Shown: piece by piece, positions 56,453-64,000 of the stretch
How positions within the stretch are numbered: the first letter of the stretch is position 1
Layout of the letters: the number at the start of each line of letters is the position of its first letter
NCBI RefSeq assembly: GCF_900101605.1
Contig: NZ_FMUR01000011.1
Span: 96,625-160,624, forward strand
From: Butyrivibrio hungatei
GTDB lineage: Bacteria; Bacillota; Clostridia; Lachnospirales; Lachnospiraceae
Reading direction: 5' to 3'
DNA length: 64,000 nucleotides
Translations under genes and position numbers: made by a program
Notes under the pieces: generated by a model
Seen by the model: only the letters and a program-made list of their open reading frames with translations
What the model was told of the DNA's origin: nothing
Databases searched by the model: none

Positions 56453-58000
56453 TCACTTTTTTATCAACAAAGACTTTCCTGTCATTTCCTCAGGCTGCTT
56501 CTCTCCCATGCACTCGATAAGTGTGGGAATGATGTCTGCAAGGCATCCGCCCTCTCTGAGTGTGTACGCAGAATCGTAATTTACAAGGATGAAAGGAACA
56601 GGATTTGTTGTATGAGCTGTCCAAGGCTCACCTGTCTCATAATCGATCATCATATCTGCATTACCGTGATCTGCGCAGATAAACATTGTTCCGTTTGTTG
56701 CCTTAACCGCTTCAACGATCTTTCCAACGCACTCATCAACTGTCTCAATAGCCTGAACTGCAGCAGGGATAACGCCTGTATGTCCTACCATGTCAGGGTT
56801 TGCAAAGTTTGCTACAACAACATCGTATTTCTGTGAGTTGATGGCATCAAGAATCTTCTCGCATACTTCGGGAGCACTCATCTGAGGCTTAAGATCGTAT
56901 GTGGGAACATCCTTAGGGCTGTTTACAAGAACTCTGTCCTCGCCTTCGTTGGGCTGCTCAACACCGCCGTTAAAGAAGAATGTTACATGAGCATACTTCT
57001 CTGTCTCAGCGATACGTGCCTGCTTAAGCCCCTTAGCCGCAAGCCATTCACCAAATGTATTTGTAAGAAGAACCTTCTTAAATGCAACTTCCTTATTGGG
57101 GATAAGAGGATCGTAATCTGTGAAGCATACATAAGTTACGTCAAGTCTCTTACCTCTGTTAAACTTATCAAAATCATCATCGCAGAAGCAATGTGTGATC
57201 TCTCTTGCTCTGTCGGGACGGAAGTTAAAGAAGATAACCGAATCCTTATCCTTAACTGTAGCAACAGGCTCGCCGTTCTTCATGATAACCGTAGGAATAA
57301 CGAACTCGTCTGTCTTGCCGTCCTTATATGTCTGAACCATGCACTCATGTGCGCTGTCTGCCTTATTTCCTTCGCCCTTTGTAATAGCATTGTAAGCAAA
57401 CTCAACACGGTCATAGTTATTATCTCTGTCCATAGCATAGTAACGGCCTGAGATAGAAGCGATCTGGCCTACACCAAGCTCTTTCATCTTATCCTCAAGC
57501 TGCTGAACGAAATCGATTCCACTCTCCGGAGGAGTATCTCTTCCGTCGAGGAAGCAATGTACATATACCTTGCTGAGTCCGTTCTTCTTAGCAAGCTCAA
57601 GAAGTCCGTAAATATGTGAAATGTGGCTGTGTACACCACCGTCTGAAACAAGTCCGTACATATGAAGAGCCGAATCATTTGCCTTACAGTTATTTATAGC
57701 AGCCATGAGTCCTTCATTTGTAAAGAAATCGCCGTCCTCGATAGACTTTGTAATTCTTGTAAGCTCCTGATATACGATTCTTCCGGCACCCATATTCATA
57801 TGGCCTACCTCTGAGTTACCCATCTGGCCGTCGGGAAGACCTACAGCAAGTCCACTGGCATTACCCTGTACAAAAGGATATTCCTTCATAAGTGAATCCA
57901 TTACAGGAGTCTTTGCCATTGCAATGGCATTTCCCTCAGGATTGGGATTGATTCCGTATCCGTCAAGAATCAAAAGAACTGTTGGCTTTGAACCTTTCAT
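56453..58000 (-). CDS. gpmI: Cofactor-independent phosphoglycerate mutase
   Basis: The glycolytic enzyme interconverts 3- and 2-phosphoglycerate using two manganese ions. The 515-residue protein has the metal site LILDGYG, the nucleophile serine in GNSEVGHMNMGAGRIVYQ (Ser62), HCFLDGRDTPP and the ICADHGNADMM metal motif. TGGAGGA precedes the start. A promoter lies about 70 bases upstream. Confidence 0.97.
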   Translation of the reverse strand: MKGSKPTVLLILDGYGINPNPEGNAIAMAKTPVMDSLMKEYPFVQGNASGLAVGLPDGQMGNSEVGHMNMGAGRIVYQELTRITKSIEDGDFFTNEGLMAAINNCKANDSALHMYGLVSDGGVHSHISHIYGLLELAKKNGLSKVYVHCFLDGRDTPPESGIDFVQQLEDKMKELGVGQIASISGRYYAMDRDNNYDRVEFAYNAITKGEGNKADSAHECMVQTYKDGKTDEFVIPTVIMKNGEPVATVKDKDSVIFFNFRPDRAREITHCFCDDDFDKFNRGKRLDVTYVCFTDYDPLIPNKEVAFKKVLLTNTFGEWLAAKGLKQARIAETEKYAHVTFFFNGGVEQPNEGEDRVLVNSPKDVPTYDLKPQMSAPEVCEKILDAINSQKYDVVVANFANPDMVGHTGVIPAAVQAIETVDECVGKIVEAVKATNGTMFICADHGNADMMIDYETGEPWTAHTTNPVPFILVNYDSAYTLREGGCLADIIPTLIECMGEKQPEEMTGKSLLIKK

Positions 58001-58067
58001 TTATTTATTCCTCCATAATCTACGCATAAAGCGATTAAAATACTGATAAATTATTTTTTCCTTGCAT

Positions 58068-58097
58068 AGTATATCTCAAACAGTGGCTAAATGACAA
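58068..58097 (-). promoter_or_regulatory. Probable promoter of gpmI
   Basis: TTGTCA (complement of 58092-58097) and TATACT (complement of 58068-58073) are 18 bases apart, between the DUF4153 gene end and gpmI. Confidence 0.45.
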
Positions 58098-58104
58098 GAT
58101 GGGT

Positions 58105-59829
58105 TTATTTAAGTACATAACCGTTTGCATCAATACTTCCGATACTACTCATATCCTCACTGCAATTTATACTGATATAAGAAATAATAAATTTCCCTCC
58201 GTCATTAAGAGGAACCGGCTCCTTTATCGCATCATTCATCTCAGAACCGCTTGCTCCCGCTTTATTAAGCTCAATAAGCTTTTTTATCACATCTTCAAGA
58301 TTGACAACGCCTATCTTCTTTCCGCCGCAGGTAACATCATACTCATAACCGTCCGTCTCTTCACCCGCATAGCCGTAGTATTCAAGGTTTGCTACATAGA
58401 GTTTCTTATATCCGCCCGAAATATCATAGCTGTTGTCTTCATATCTGTTTGCATAGATGTATAAAGAATTGGTTGAAGGCTCAACTCCGGATCCCGAAAT
58501 TTCGACCATTGCCTCATTCTCTTCGTCGCTCAGTTTTTTATGTATATAATTTTTCCCAACAGCGCCGCAGGAATACGCAATTGTTTTGTACGACTCGGAG
58601 GCGGCATGTTTTGAAACCTTACTGTTGTTCTCATTCAGAAACTTCATCACATTTCCCTTATGCGATGCGATAACCACAGAATATGCATTTATTCCGGGAG
58701 CCAAAAGAGCTATATAGGAAACCGCAATGATTATGCAAAAAACAAGCGGCATAGCATTCTTCTCTTTTTTCATGTTATAGATATACAGAACAAAATATGC
58801 AATCTCAAACACAATAGCCGCGATTCCCGCATATCTTGTAAGCGTAAGTCCATATAATGAGATCTGTCTTCCGAGACTTAATATTTCCATGATGATGCAT
58901 GGAATAAAAAGAAGCGGCATATATTTAAAAATTTTTCTTAGGTTCTCTTCGCATACTCCCTGTGCCATCGTCCATATGAACACGCCAAATCCAAACAATG
59001 TCGTGAGAATACCGAATACCATATGCAAAGGGAACATCCATTTTACGATAACCTTGATTATATAGGCATAAATGATCACAAATGCTATGGCCAAAAGTCC
59101 TGTGAGCACATAGTTCAGCATCACTTTGCCAAACTTTGATATCTCGTCATCAGTCTTGGAAACGCCCATCAAAGCGCACGGATACTGAACAAATCCAAGA
59201 AGCAGTATCCATACGCGCTCGTAAACAACAAAATCAACCTCAACTATAAGCACGCTGAACGCCCCTATGATCATCATAAGTCCGATAACAAGGACAATGA
59301 AAACAATCTCGGCTTTCATAAGTCCGCAGAAGGCCTTGGCGGTATATTCTTCAAACGTACAACCGCTCTTTTTCAAAAAAAGATATAACGCCGCGCATAT
59401 CATAACGACCGCAAAACACGAGACGATCCTGTAATCATATTCCTCCCAGAGATCTACGGTTAACTCGGAAACGCCTATTTTTGCCGCAATTATATTGTGA
59501 CCGAACGAAAAAAATATCGCTGTAAAAAAACCGAGAATAACGCTTACAAACATAACAACGGAACAAGCTATCTTATAGTTCATATTCTTTAGGATATCCT
59601 TGTCGCCATTTTTTATCCTATACATTCGAAAAGCTTCCAAGGGAAGAGCTCCAAGTGCGATGATTAAAAAGAATGTGGCCAAACATTTGACGGTAAGCGT
59701 TGTATTGTCACTTCCGCCCTCGCAAATAAAGCAGTAAAGAATCGTCGATATCAGCACACTTATAACCGAAACCGGATGCTCTTTTACTATTTCCATAAAA
59801 CCGTTTCTGATTTTCTTAAGCCCCAACAT
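58105..59829 (-). CDS. DUF4153 polytopic membrane protein
   Basis: The 574-residue protein has about eleven hydrophobic segments in the first 400 residues and a soluble C-terminal domain of about 160 residues outside the last segment. This fits DUF4153. The ATG at 59827-59829 has an ideal AGGAGG site; the frame extends eight codons upstream over the end of the CDF gene. Function unknown. It lies 20 bases after the CDF gene and is likely co-transcribed. Confidence 0.8.
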   Translation of the reverse strand: MLGLKKIRNGFMEIVKEHPVSVISVLISTILYCFICEGGSDNTTLTVKCLATFFLIIALGALPLEAFRMYRIKNGDKDILKNMNYKIACSVVMFVSVILGFFTAIFFSFGHNIIAAKIGVSELTVDLWEEYDYRIVSCFAVVMICAALYLFLKKSGCTFEEYTAKAFCGLMKAEIVFIVLVIGLMMIIGAFSVLIVEVDFVVYERVWILLLGFVQYPCALMGVSKTDDEISKFGKVMLNYVLTGLLAIAFVIIYAYIIKVIVKWMFPLHMVFGILTTLFGFGVFIWTMAQGVCEENLRKIFKYMPLLFIPCIIMEILSLGRQISLYGLTLTRYAGIAAIVFEIAYFVLYIYNMKKEKNAMPLVFCIIIAVSYIALLAPGINAYSVVIASHKGNVMKFLNENNSKVSKHAASESYKTIAYSCGAVGKNYIHKKLSDEENEAMVEISGSGVEPSTNSLYIYANRYEDNSYDISGGYKKLYVANLEYYGYAGEETDGYEYDVTCGGKKIGVVNLEDVIKKLIELNKAGASGSEMNDAIKEPVPLNDGGKFIISYISINCSEDMSSIGSIDANGYVLK

Positions 59830-59849
59830 ATTCCCTCCTAAAACTTTCT

Positions 59850-61049
59850 TCATGCCTTTTCCGTCTTCTCTGTCTTATCTATTGTAATCTCACATTCGAT
59901 ATCGGGTTCCATCCTCTTTATCCTATCTTCGAGATATGCGGTTATTTCATCGTCTTTCATACTGTATTTGTACGGAACGCTCAGATCAAACGCAACCCTG
60001 TGCCCCTTATCATTTGAATGTTTAAGCCTGAAATCGTGAAATTTAAGCTCAGGATCAAGATTTTTTACAATGCAGCTCACTTTGCGCTTTAATCTGTCGG
60101 TGTCCTTATCTCCTATAACTACGGGATCCATATGTATAACAACCTCGCAGCTGTATTTGGCCCTGAGTTCATTCTCGATATCATCGATAAAATCATGAAC
60201 GGTCACAAGATCGAGTCTTCCGTCAACTTCGGCATGAAGCGACATAAAAAGTCCCGTAGGACCGTAATTGTGTATCACAAGATCATGTACTCCGAGAATA
60301 TTTTCGTGTAAAAGAACCGTCTCTTCAATTTCTTTTACAAGCTCTTTACTGGGTGGCTCTCCCAAAAGCGGATTGATCGTATCTCTTGCGGCATCAAGTC
60401 CCGTTTTTACAATGAGTATTCCAACCAGTATTCCCACATAGCCATCAAGAACAATACCTGTTTTGCTCGTAATTATCGCACATACAAGTACGACGGTTGT
60501 TGTAAAAACATCGGAAATACTGTCAAGAGCCGTATTATTAAGCGCAGGGCTCTCTATCTTCTTTGCAGCTTCCTTATTTCCCATGTACATCAAAAATTTG
60601 ACAAATATGGCAAAGATCAGAATACCTGCCACAACAGGATCAAAGCTTATCTCTCCGGGATTGAGTATTTTCCCAAAAGATGTACGGATAAGCTCAACTC
60701 CCATGAGAATAATAAGAAGCGCAACTATAAGTCCCGCAATATATTCAATTCTTCCATGTCCGAAGGGATGTTTCTCATCGGCTTCACAGCCGGAAAGCCT
60801 GAAGCCCACAAGAGTCACGACAGACGAACCGACATCCGAGAGATTATTAAAGGCATCCGCCATAATAGAGATCGATCCGGTGATACAACCCGCGATCAAT
60901 TTAGAAACAAAAAGAATACAGTTCAAAAAAATACCGACAGCACCGCTCAAAACGCCGTACTGCTGTCTTACTTTCGCATTTTTAACCTGTGTATAGTCTT
61001 TAATAAAAAACTTTGCAAGAAAACATATCATACATATATCGAGTATCAC
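59850..61049 (-). CDS. Cation diffusion facilitator family metal transporter
   Basis: The 399-residue protein has about six membrane segments with the CDF pattern ADAFNNLSDVGSSVVTLVGF and HPFGHGRIEYIAGL. A cytoplasmic metal-binding domain (about 225-305) follows, and a further C-terminal domain of about 80 residues is longer than in typical CDFs. Members export Zn, Mn, Co or Fe in exchange for protons; the metal is not clear. The start is a GTG with a poor ribosome site; an ATG six codons inside is the alternative. Confidence 0.87.
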   Translation of the reverse strand: MILDICMICFLAKFFIKDYTQVKNAKVRQQYGVLSGAVGIFLNCILFVSKLIAGCITGSISIMADAFNNLSDVGSSVVTLVGFRLSGCEADEKHPFGHGRIEYIAGLIVALLIILMGVELIRTSFGKILNPGEISFDPVVAGILIFAIFVKFLMYMGNKEAAKKIESPALNNTALDSISDVFTTTVVLVCAIITSKTGIVLDGYVGILVGILIVKTGLDAARDTINPLLGEPPSKELVKEIEETVLLHENILGVHDLVIHNYGPTGLFMSLHAEVDGRLDLVTVHDFIDDIENELRAKYSCEVVIHMDPVVIGDKDTDRLKRKVSCIVKNLDPELKFHDFRLKHSNDKGHRVAFDLSVPYKYSMKDDEITAYLEDRIKRMEPDIECEITIDKTEKTEKA

Positions 61050-61055
61050 AAGCAG

Positions 61056-61748
61056 TTACTTTCTGTTGTCTTCAAAAAAATGAATACATATCAGAAGTGT
61101 CCCTCTGCCCACAGATACCTCCGCCTCCTCATCAATGATGAACTCATTACTGACACCAAGCGGAAAATCACTTGTAAGAGTCCCGTTATCAAGCGTATAC
61201 ATAAGTCCTTTCAAAGTAACTTCGTAGGATTTTTCGGAAAGAGAAAAAATTGAGAGATATCCCGTATTCCCCCTGTTAAACTTAACCGTCTCGTTCTCCG
61301 CTATCATGAGCATCTTGTCATGTTCCATGATATATCCCGTTCCGCCGTTATGTTTAATATACAACAAAGTCTGTACATTGGCAAAGCTGTGATCGAAGCG
61401 TGCGCCGCCCAGAGCTCCGTATAAATATATCTTCTTGTAGCCTTTTGAAAGAGCTATCTTTACAGCTTTAATTGTATCCGTGTCATCCTTTCTCACATCA
61501 AGGCGCAGGATTCTGCCCGGATCTGCCCCCGCGATCTCTTCAAGACTTCTAAGCGCCTGCGGTCCAAGTTCAGCAGTAGAATCAAAGTCTCCGACAATAA
61601 GATCCGGTAAAAGTCCCAGTTGCTCCGCATATGCAAATCCGGCATCACATGCGATAAGATAATCGCCTTCATTAAGTTTTATATCGACCGGAACAAAACT
61701 TCCGGCTGAAATTATTACACACTTTGGTTCTTTCTTTAAATCACTCAC
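61056..61748 (-). CDS. thiN: Thiamine diphosphokinase
   Basis: The enzyme converts thiamine to thiamine diphosphate. The 230-residue protein shows IACDAGFAYAEQLGLLPDLIVGDFDS, RKDDTDTIKAVKIAL and GALGGARFDHSFANV, the catalytic and ATP-binding motifs of ThiN. The start is a GTG with AGAGGA upstream. It is 6 bases ahead of the CDF gene. Confidence 0.93.
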   Translation of the reverse strand: MSDLKKEPKCVIISAGSFVPVDIKLNEGDYLIACDAGFAYAEQLGLLPDLIVGDFDSTAELGPQALRSLEEIAGADPGRILRLDVRKDDTDTIKAVKIALSKGYKKIYLYGALGGARFDHSFANVQTLLYIKHNGGTGYIMEHDKMLMIAENETVKFNRGNTGYLSIFSLSEKSYEVTLKGLMYTLDNGTLTSDFPLGVSNEFIIDEEAEVSVGRGTLLICIHFFEDNRK

Positions 61749-62179
61749 TACAATTTCCTCTGTTGTATGATATTTCGTAACTAAAACAATATTTTTATAA
61801 CAGGTATTTTTAACTATAACATAAAGCTAATTTATTTTAAATCATATTGCGTGTTACGGAAAAAAGCACGCATTCTACAACCTAATGGCACCAGGCTAAT
61901 TTTAGTCTCAAAATTAATTTGCACACTAATATGAACGAAATCTTGCAAAAATTACACATTCCCCTTATAGGCATAGACATAATCATAAAAATTAAATAAA
62001 ATCAGATTGTGGTTAAAAGTAATCACAACCACTGTTTAAGCTATCCTCAAAGTAAACCCCCACTTTTCTCTCTTTTCTAAACAGGGCAGAAATCGAAAGA
62101 TTTCCGCCCTGTTTAACTTTTTACCACTTTTTATTATCTTTAATCCTAACCTAACTTCCTTAATCTCGCGTACTTAATC
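61749..62179. other. Intergenic stretch with palindromes, no gene seen
   Basis: This 430-base gap has no supported gene. It contains GCGTG/CACGC arms around 61850-61873, a near-perfect dyad TTGTGGTTA (62007-62015) / TAATCACAA (62020-62028), and the terminator of the HAD gene. No TPP riboswitch conserved blocks were recognised ahead of thiN. Confidence 0.5.
62079..62114 (-). terminator. Terminator of the HAD phosphatase gene
   Basis: AAACAGGGC and GAAATC arms pair with GATTTC and GCCCTGTTT around a GAAA loop, about 65 bases past the stop codon. Confidence 0.85.
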
Positions 62180-63031
62180 TCAATCAGAAAGCATTTCTCC
62201 CATCTCTTTGATCGAATCAAATACTGCGTCAGGCTGTACTTTGGATGCAGGAATATCATCTTTTTTAGTCTCACCGGTAAGAACCAAAACTCCCATAGCT
62301 CCGTTATTTACGCCTGTTGCCACATCGGTATATATCCTGTCTCCGACAAATGATATCTTATCTGCCGAAATGCCCGTAGATGCAACGATCATGTCAACCG
62401 TTTCCTTAAAAGGTTTTCCGACAAACCTTGGTTTAACGCCCGTAGAAAGTTCAATCGCAGCACAGATGGCACCGCAATCGGGTATAAATCCATTTTTTAC
62501 GGGACAGTTTATATCAAGATGCGTTGCAAGAAAAATCGCTCCTTCACGAATATATGTGCACGCATTTGTAAGAGTTTCATATGTAAGAGTCTTGTCAAAA
62601 CCGACAACTACAATATCGGGACGATTGGCTTTTCTACCGTCCGATGACACACCGTTCTCAGCGTCATACAAATTGATCCCCGCATTTACAAAGCTTGTTC
62701 TGAGCGGTTCTGTACCGAGAAGATAAACGGATTTACCCGGATATTCCGTCTGCAAAAACTTGATCATAACATCACCCGACGTCATGATCATATCGCTTAT
62801 TATATGACAGTTCATTTTAGCCAGTTTCTTTATGTATTCCTCGGATGATGTGGATGAATTATTGGTAAAAAAGATATATCTTTTTCCGGCTCTTTTCACC
62901 GCTTCCAAAAAATCAAGCGAACCGTCGAGTATATCATTTTCAAGATAAAAAGTTCCGTCCATATCAAGTACAAACAGTTCCGTTGAATTAAGTATCTTTT
63001 TCTTTGTTTCTAAATTAAACATACTAAGCAT
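62180..63031 (-). CDS. HAD-IIA family sugar/nucleotide phosphatase (NagD-like)
   Basis: The 283-residue protein has HAD motif I VLDMDGTFYL, motif II FFTNNSS, the IIA-type cap with VVVGFDKTLTYE, and the final FVGDRIYTDVATGVNNGAMGVLVLTGE. NagD-like enzymes remove phosphate from sugar phosphates or nucleotides, and some from phosphoglycolate or glycerol phosphate. AAAGAGG precedes the start. Confidence 0.88.
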   Translation of the reverse strand: MLSMFNLETKKKILNSTELFVLDMDGTFYLENDILDGSLDFLEAVKRAGKRYIFFTNNSSTSSEEYIKKLAKMNCHIISDMIMTSGDVMIKFLQTEYPGKSVYLLGTEPLRTSFVNAGINLYDAENGVSSDGRKANRPDIVVVGFDKTLTYETLTNACTYIREGAIFLATHLDINCPVKNGFIPDCGAICAAIELSTGVKPRFVGKPFKETVDMIVASTGISADKISFVGDRIYTDVATGVNNGAMGVLVLTGETKKDDIPASKVQPDAVFDSIKEMGEMLSD

Positions 63032-63043
63032 TTTAAAACCTCT

Positions 63044-63685
63044 TTATATATTTTCATTATGCAGATGTTTGTCATACAGCAAGACAACGTCACCTGCCTT
63101 TATTACAAGATCTCCGCTCGGGATCAGCGTTTTATTGCCTCTTCTTACCACATAGATATAGCTCTGTCTCGATATATCTATATTTCTTACGGCAGTATTG
63201 TTCCAGGAATGTCCCTCATTTATAACTATCTCTTTTATTGCGACAGGCTGAAGCTCTTTGGTCTTCTCTGCACACAAAACAACAATGTCACCGGCGCAAA
63301 GAACCGTGTCGCCACGCGGAATTATTGTCTCATTGCCTCTTTGAACGGCAACGGCCATCATATCCTTGGGAATCCCGAGATCTGAAACTTTCCTGCCACA
63401 CCAGGAATCATCGCCTTGAAGCATGATTCTTATAAAGTGAATATTCTCCTCTTCGGCAAATTCGCCTATATCCTTAAGCCTTTGAAACTGCTCAACGAAA
63501 CCCGCGGAAATGATACCCGTAGGGATAGCGACCATTCCAACGCCCAAAAAAGCTATTATTATCGCAAAAATCTTACCCATTATCGTAACGGGATATATAT
63601 CGCCATAGCCTATTGTAAGAAGCGTCGATGCGGACCACCAGATTCCGGAAAACGCATTCTTAAACACTTCAGGCTGTGCTTCATC
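63044..63685 (-). pseudogene. 5'-truncated potassium channel gene with TrkA-C domains
   Basis: The frame is open up to 63685, where an in-frame TAG (63686-63688) abuts insertion-sequence DNA. What remains is the pore helix and filter TIGYGD, the last membrane helix, a linker and two TrkA-C/RCK-C-like domains (each ending GDxVVLxx). The voltage-sensor or first membrane segments that should precede are missing. The segment EAQPEVFKNAFSGIWWSAS just before the first ATG still looks native, so the break is recent. A short product from an internal ATG would lack a full pore unit. Confidence 0.82.
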
Positions 63686-64000
63686 CTAAACTCCCGTCAT
63701 TTTATACCAAGGTTTGATCATGTCGGGACATTTAACCCCATGAACTCATAGAGTTCACATTGCTTTGCTGTTATCTCAGATAGATGATGTGCCTTTCCGG
63801 GCTGCTGATAATACTCAATGGTATCCAGTTCATCAAGTAATGACTGGATTGTGTACCTGCTAAACAGACCGTTTTCATCCATCTTCTTTTTGATATAAGA
63901 CACCATCTGAAGTGCTATAAACTGAATAAACAGTTTGCCTTCAAAGTTTTCTTCTGATGCGACGGACATTCGTCGCATGGAAAGCCGTTCCTTAAGGTTG
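63686..64000 (-). mobile_element. 3' end of an IS1634-like insertion sequence
   Basis: The transposase C-terminus is followed by about 30 bases ending TAAACTCCCGTCA-like, which is the probable terminal repeat. It directly joins the truncated channel gene. Only one end is in the window, so the terminal repeats and target duplication cannot be checked. Confidence 0.7.
63718..64000 (-). CDS. IS1634-like DDE transposase, C-terminal part
   Basis: The frame is open from the window edge to the TGA at 63718-63720, giving 93 residues. The segment RMSVASEENFEGKLFIQFIAL, followed by SYIKKKMDENGL and a LLDELDTIE helix, matches the conserved C-terminal region of IS1634-type (IS4 superfamily) transposases. 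The catalytic core lies outside the window, so activity cannot be judged. The element adjoins and has probably broken the ion channel gene. Confidence 0.8.
   Translation of the reverse strand, partial: NLKERLSMRRMSVASEENFEGKLFIQFIALQMVSYIKKKMDENGLFSRYTIQSLLDELDTIEYYQQPGKAHHLSEITAKQCELYEFMGLNVPT

Overview
The window looks like chromosomal DNA of a low-to-moderate GC Gram-positive anaerobe, most likely a Lachnospiraceae member of the Butyrivibrio/Pseudobutyrivibrio type. This rests on the gene content: an electron-bifurcating NfnAB pair, formate-tetrahydrofolate ligase with FolD, an UPF0210 (PFL) protein beside an ACT protein, a very large FtsA-like ATPase, RNase Y, a GerW/YtfJ-DUF2953 pair, a type II pyrophosphatase with CBS and DRTGG domains, and Gram-positive type LexA boxes at recA. 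The genus is an inference; nothing was searched.

Layout. At the left edge a lipoprotein gene with two NodB-like repeats runs off the window and is divergent from a LytTR response regulator/GHKL sensor kinase pair (1574-3648). A long minus-strand block follows: UPF0210, ACT, WalJ, FtsA-like ATPase, CoaE, PolA, a zinc-finger membrane protein and an HD-GYP protein (3713-12813). A NUDIX hydrolase (12940-13557) is followed by about 1.6 kb with almost no genes. That stretch holds only tRNA-Leu(CAA) and several families of short tandem or palindromic repeats. Next, again mostly on the minus strand, come the pyrophosphatase, a heterodimeric ABC exporter, an RsmF-like methyltransferase, RNase Y, RecX-RecA, a J-domain-like coiled-coil protein, GerW and DUF2953 (15135-27453). 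A plus-strand HD-GYP paralogue (27929-28993) is convergent with a cell-wall and division set: PBP2, FtsW/RodA, U32 peptidase, ZapA, then RuvBA (29070-36334). NfnBA, a zinc-ribbon/TPR membrane protein, FolD, Fhs and FtsK/SpoIIIE follow (36452-45661). The right part carries a conserved unknown gene, pyridoxal kinase, a chemotaxis receptor, ProB, an N-truncated YczE-like gene and a NagZ-like glycoside hydrolase. It then carries the trans-translation cluster ssrA-smpB-rnr-secG, GpmI, DUF4153, a CDF transporter, thiamine pyrophosphokinase and a HAD phosphatase. At the right edge a potassium-channel gene has lost its 5' half at the end of an IS1634-like insertion sequence.

How the genes work together. 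Most of the window is housekeeping: replication and repair (PolA, RecA/RecX, RuvAB, FtsK), RNA turnover and ribosome rescue (RNase Y, RNase R, tmRNA/SmpB), cell wall and division (PBP2, FtsW/RodA, ZapA, FtsA-like), one-carbon metabolism (FolD, Fhs) and redox balance (NfnAB). RecA appears SOS-controlled, with two LexA-type boxes across its promoter.

Most unusual points. (1) PolA has a strongly reduced 5' nuclease region and a degenerate proofreading domain, so it looks like a polymerase-only enzyme. (2) The gene-poor 13.6-15.0 kb stretch has four 27-bp repeats starting on the NUDIX stop codon, four exact-period 74-bp hairpin units, three 63/64-bp hairpin units and a triple hairpin cluster. (3) The FtsA-like ATPase has a C-terminal extension of about 380 residues that looks like repeated beta-grasp modules. 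(4) An 8-codon upstream ORF is translationally coupled to an HD-GYP gene whose HD histidine is a tyrosine. (5) An insertion sequence truncates an ion channel. I did not find a clear undescribed defence or mobile system; the hairpin arrays are the best candidate for something not covered by known feature types.
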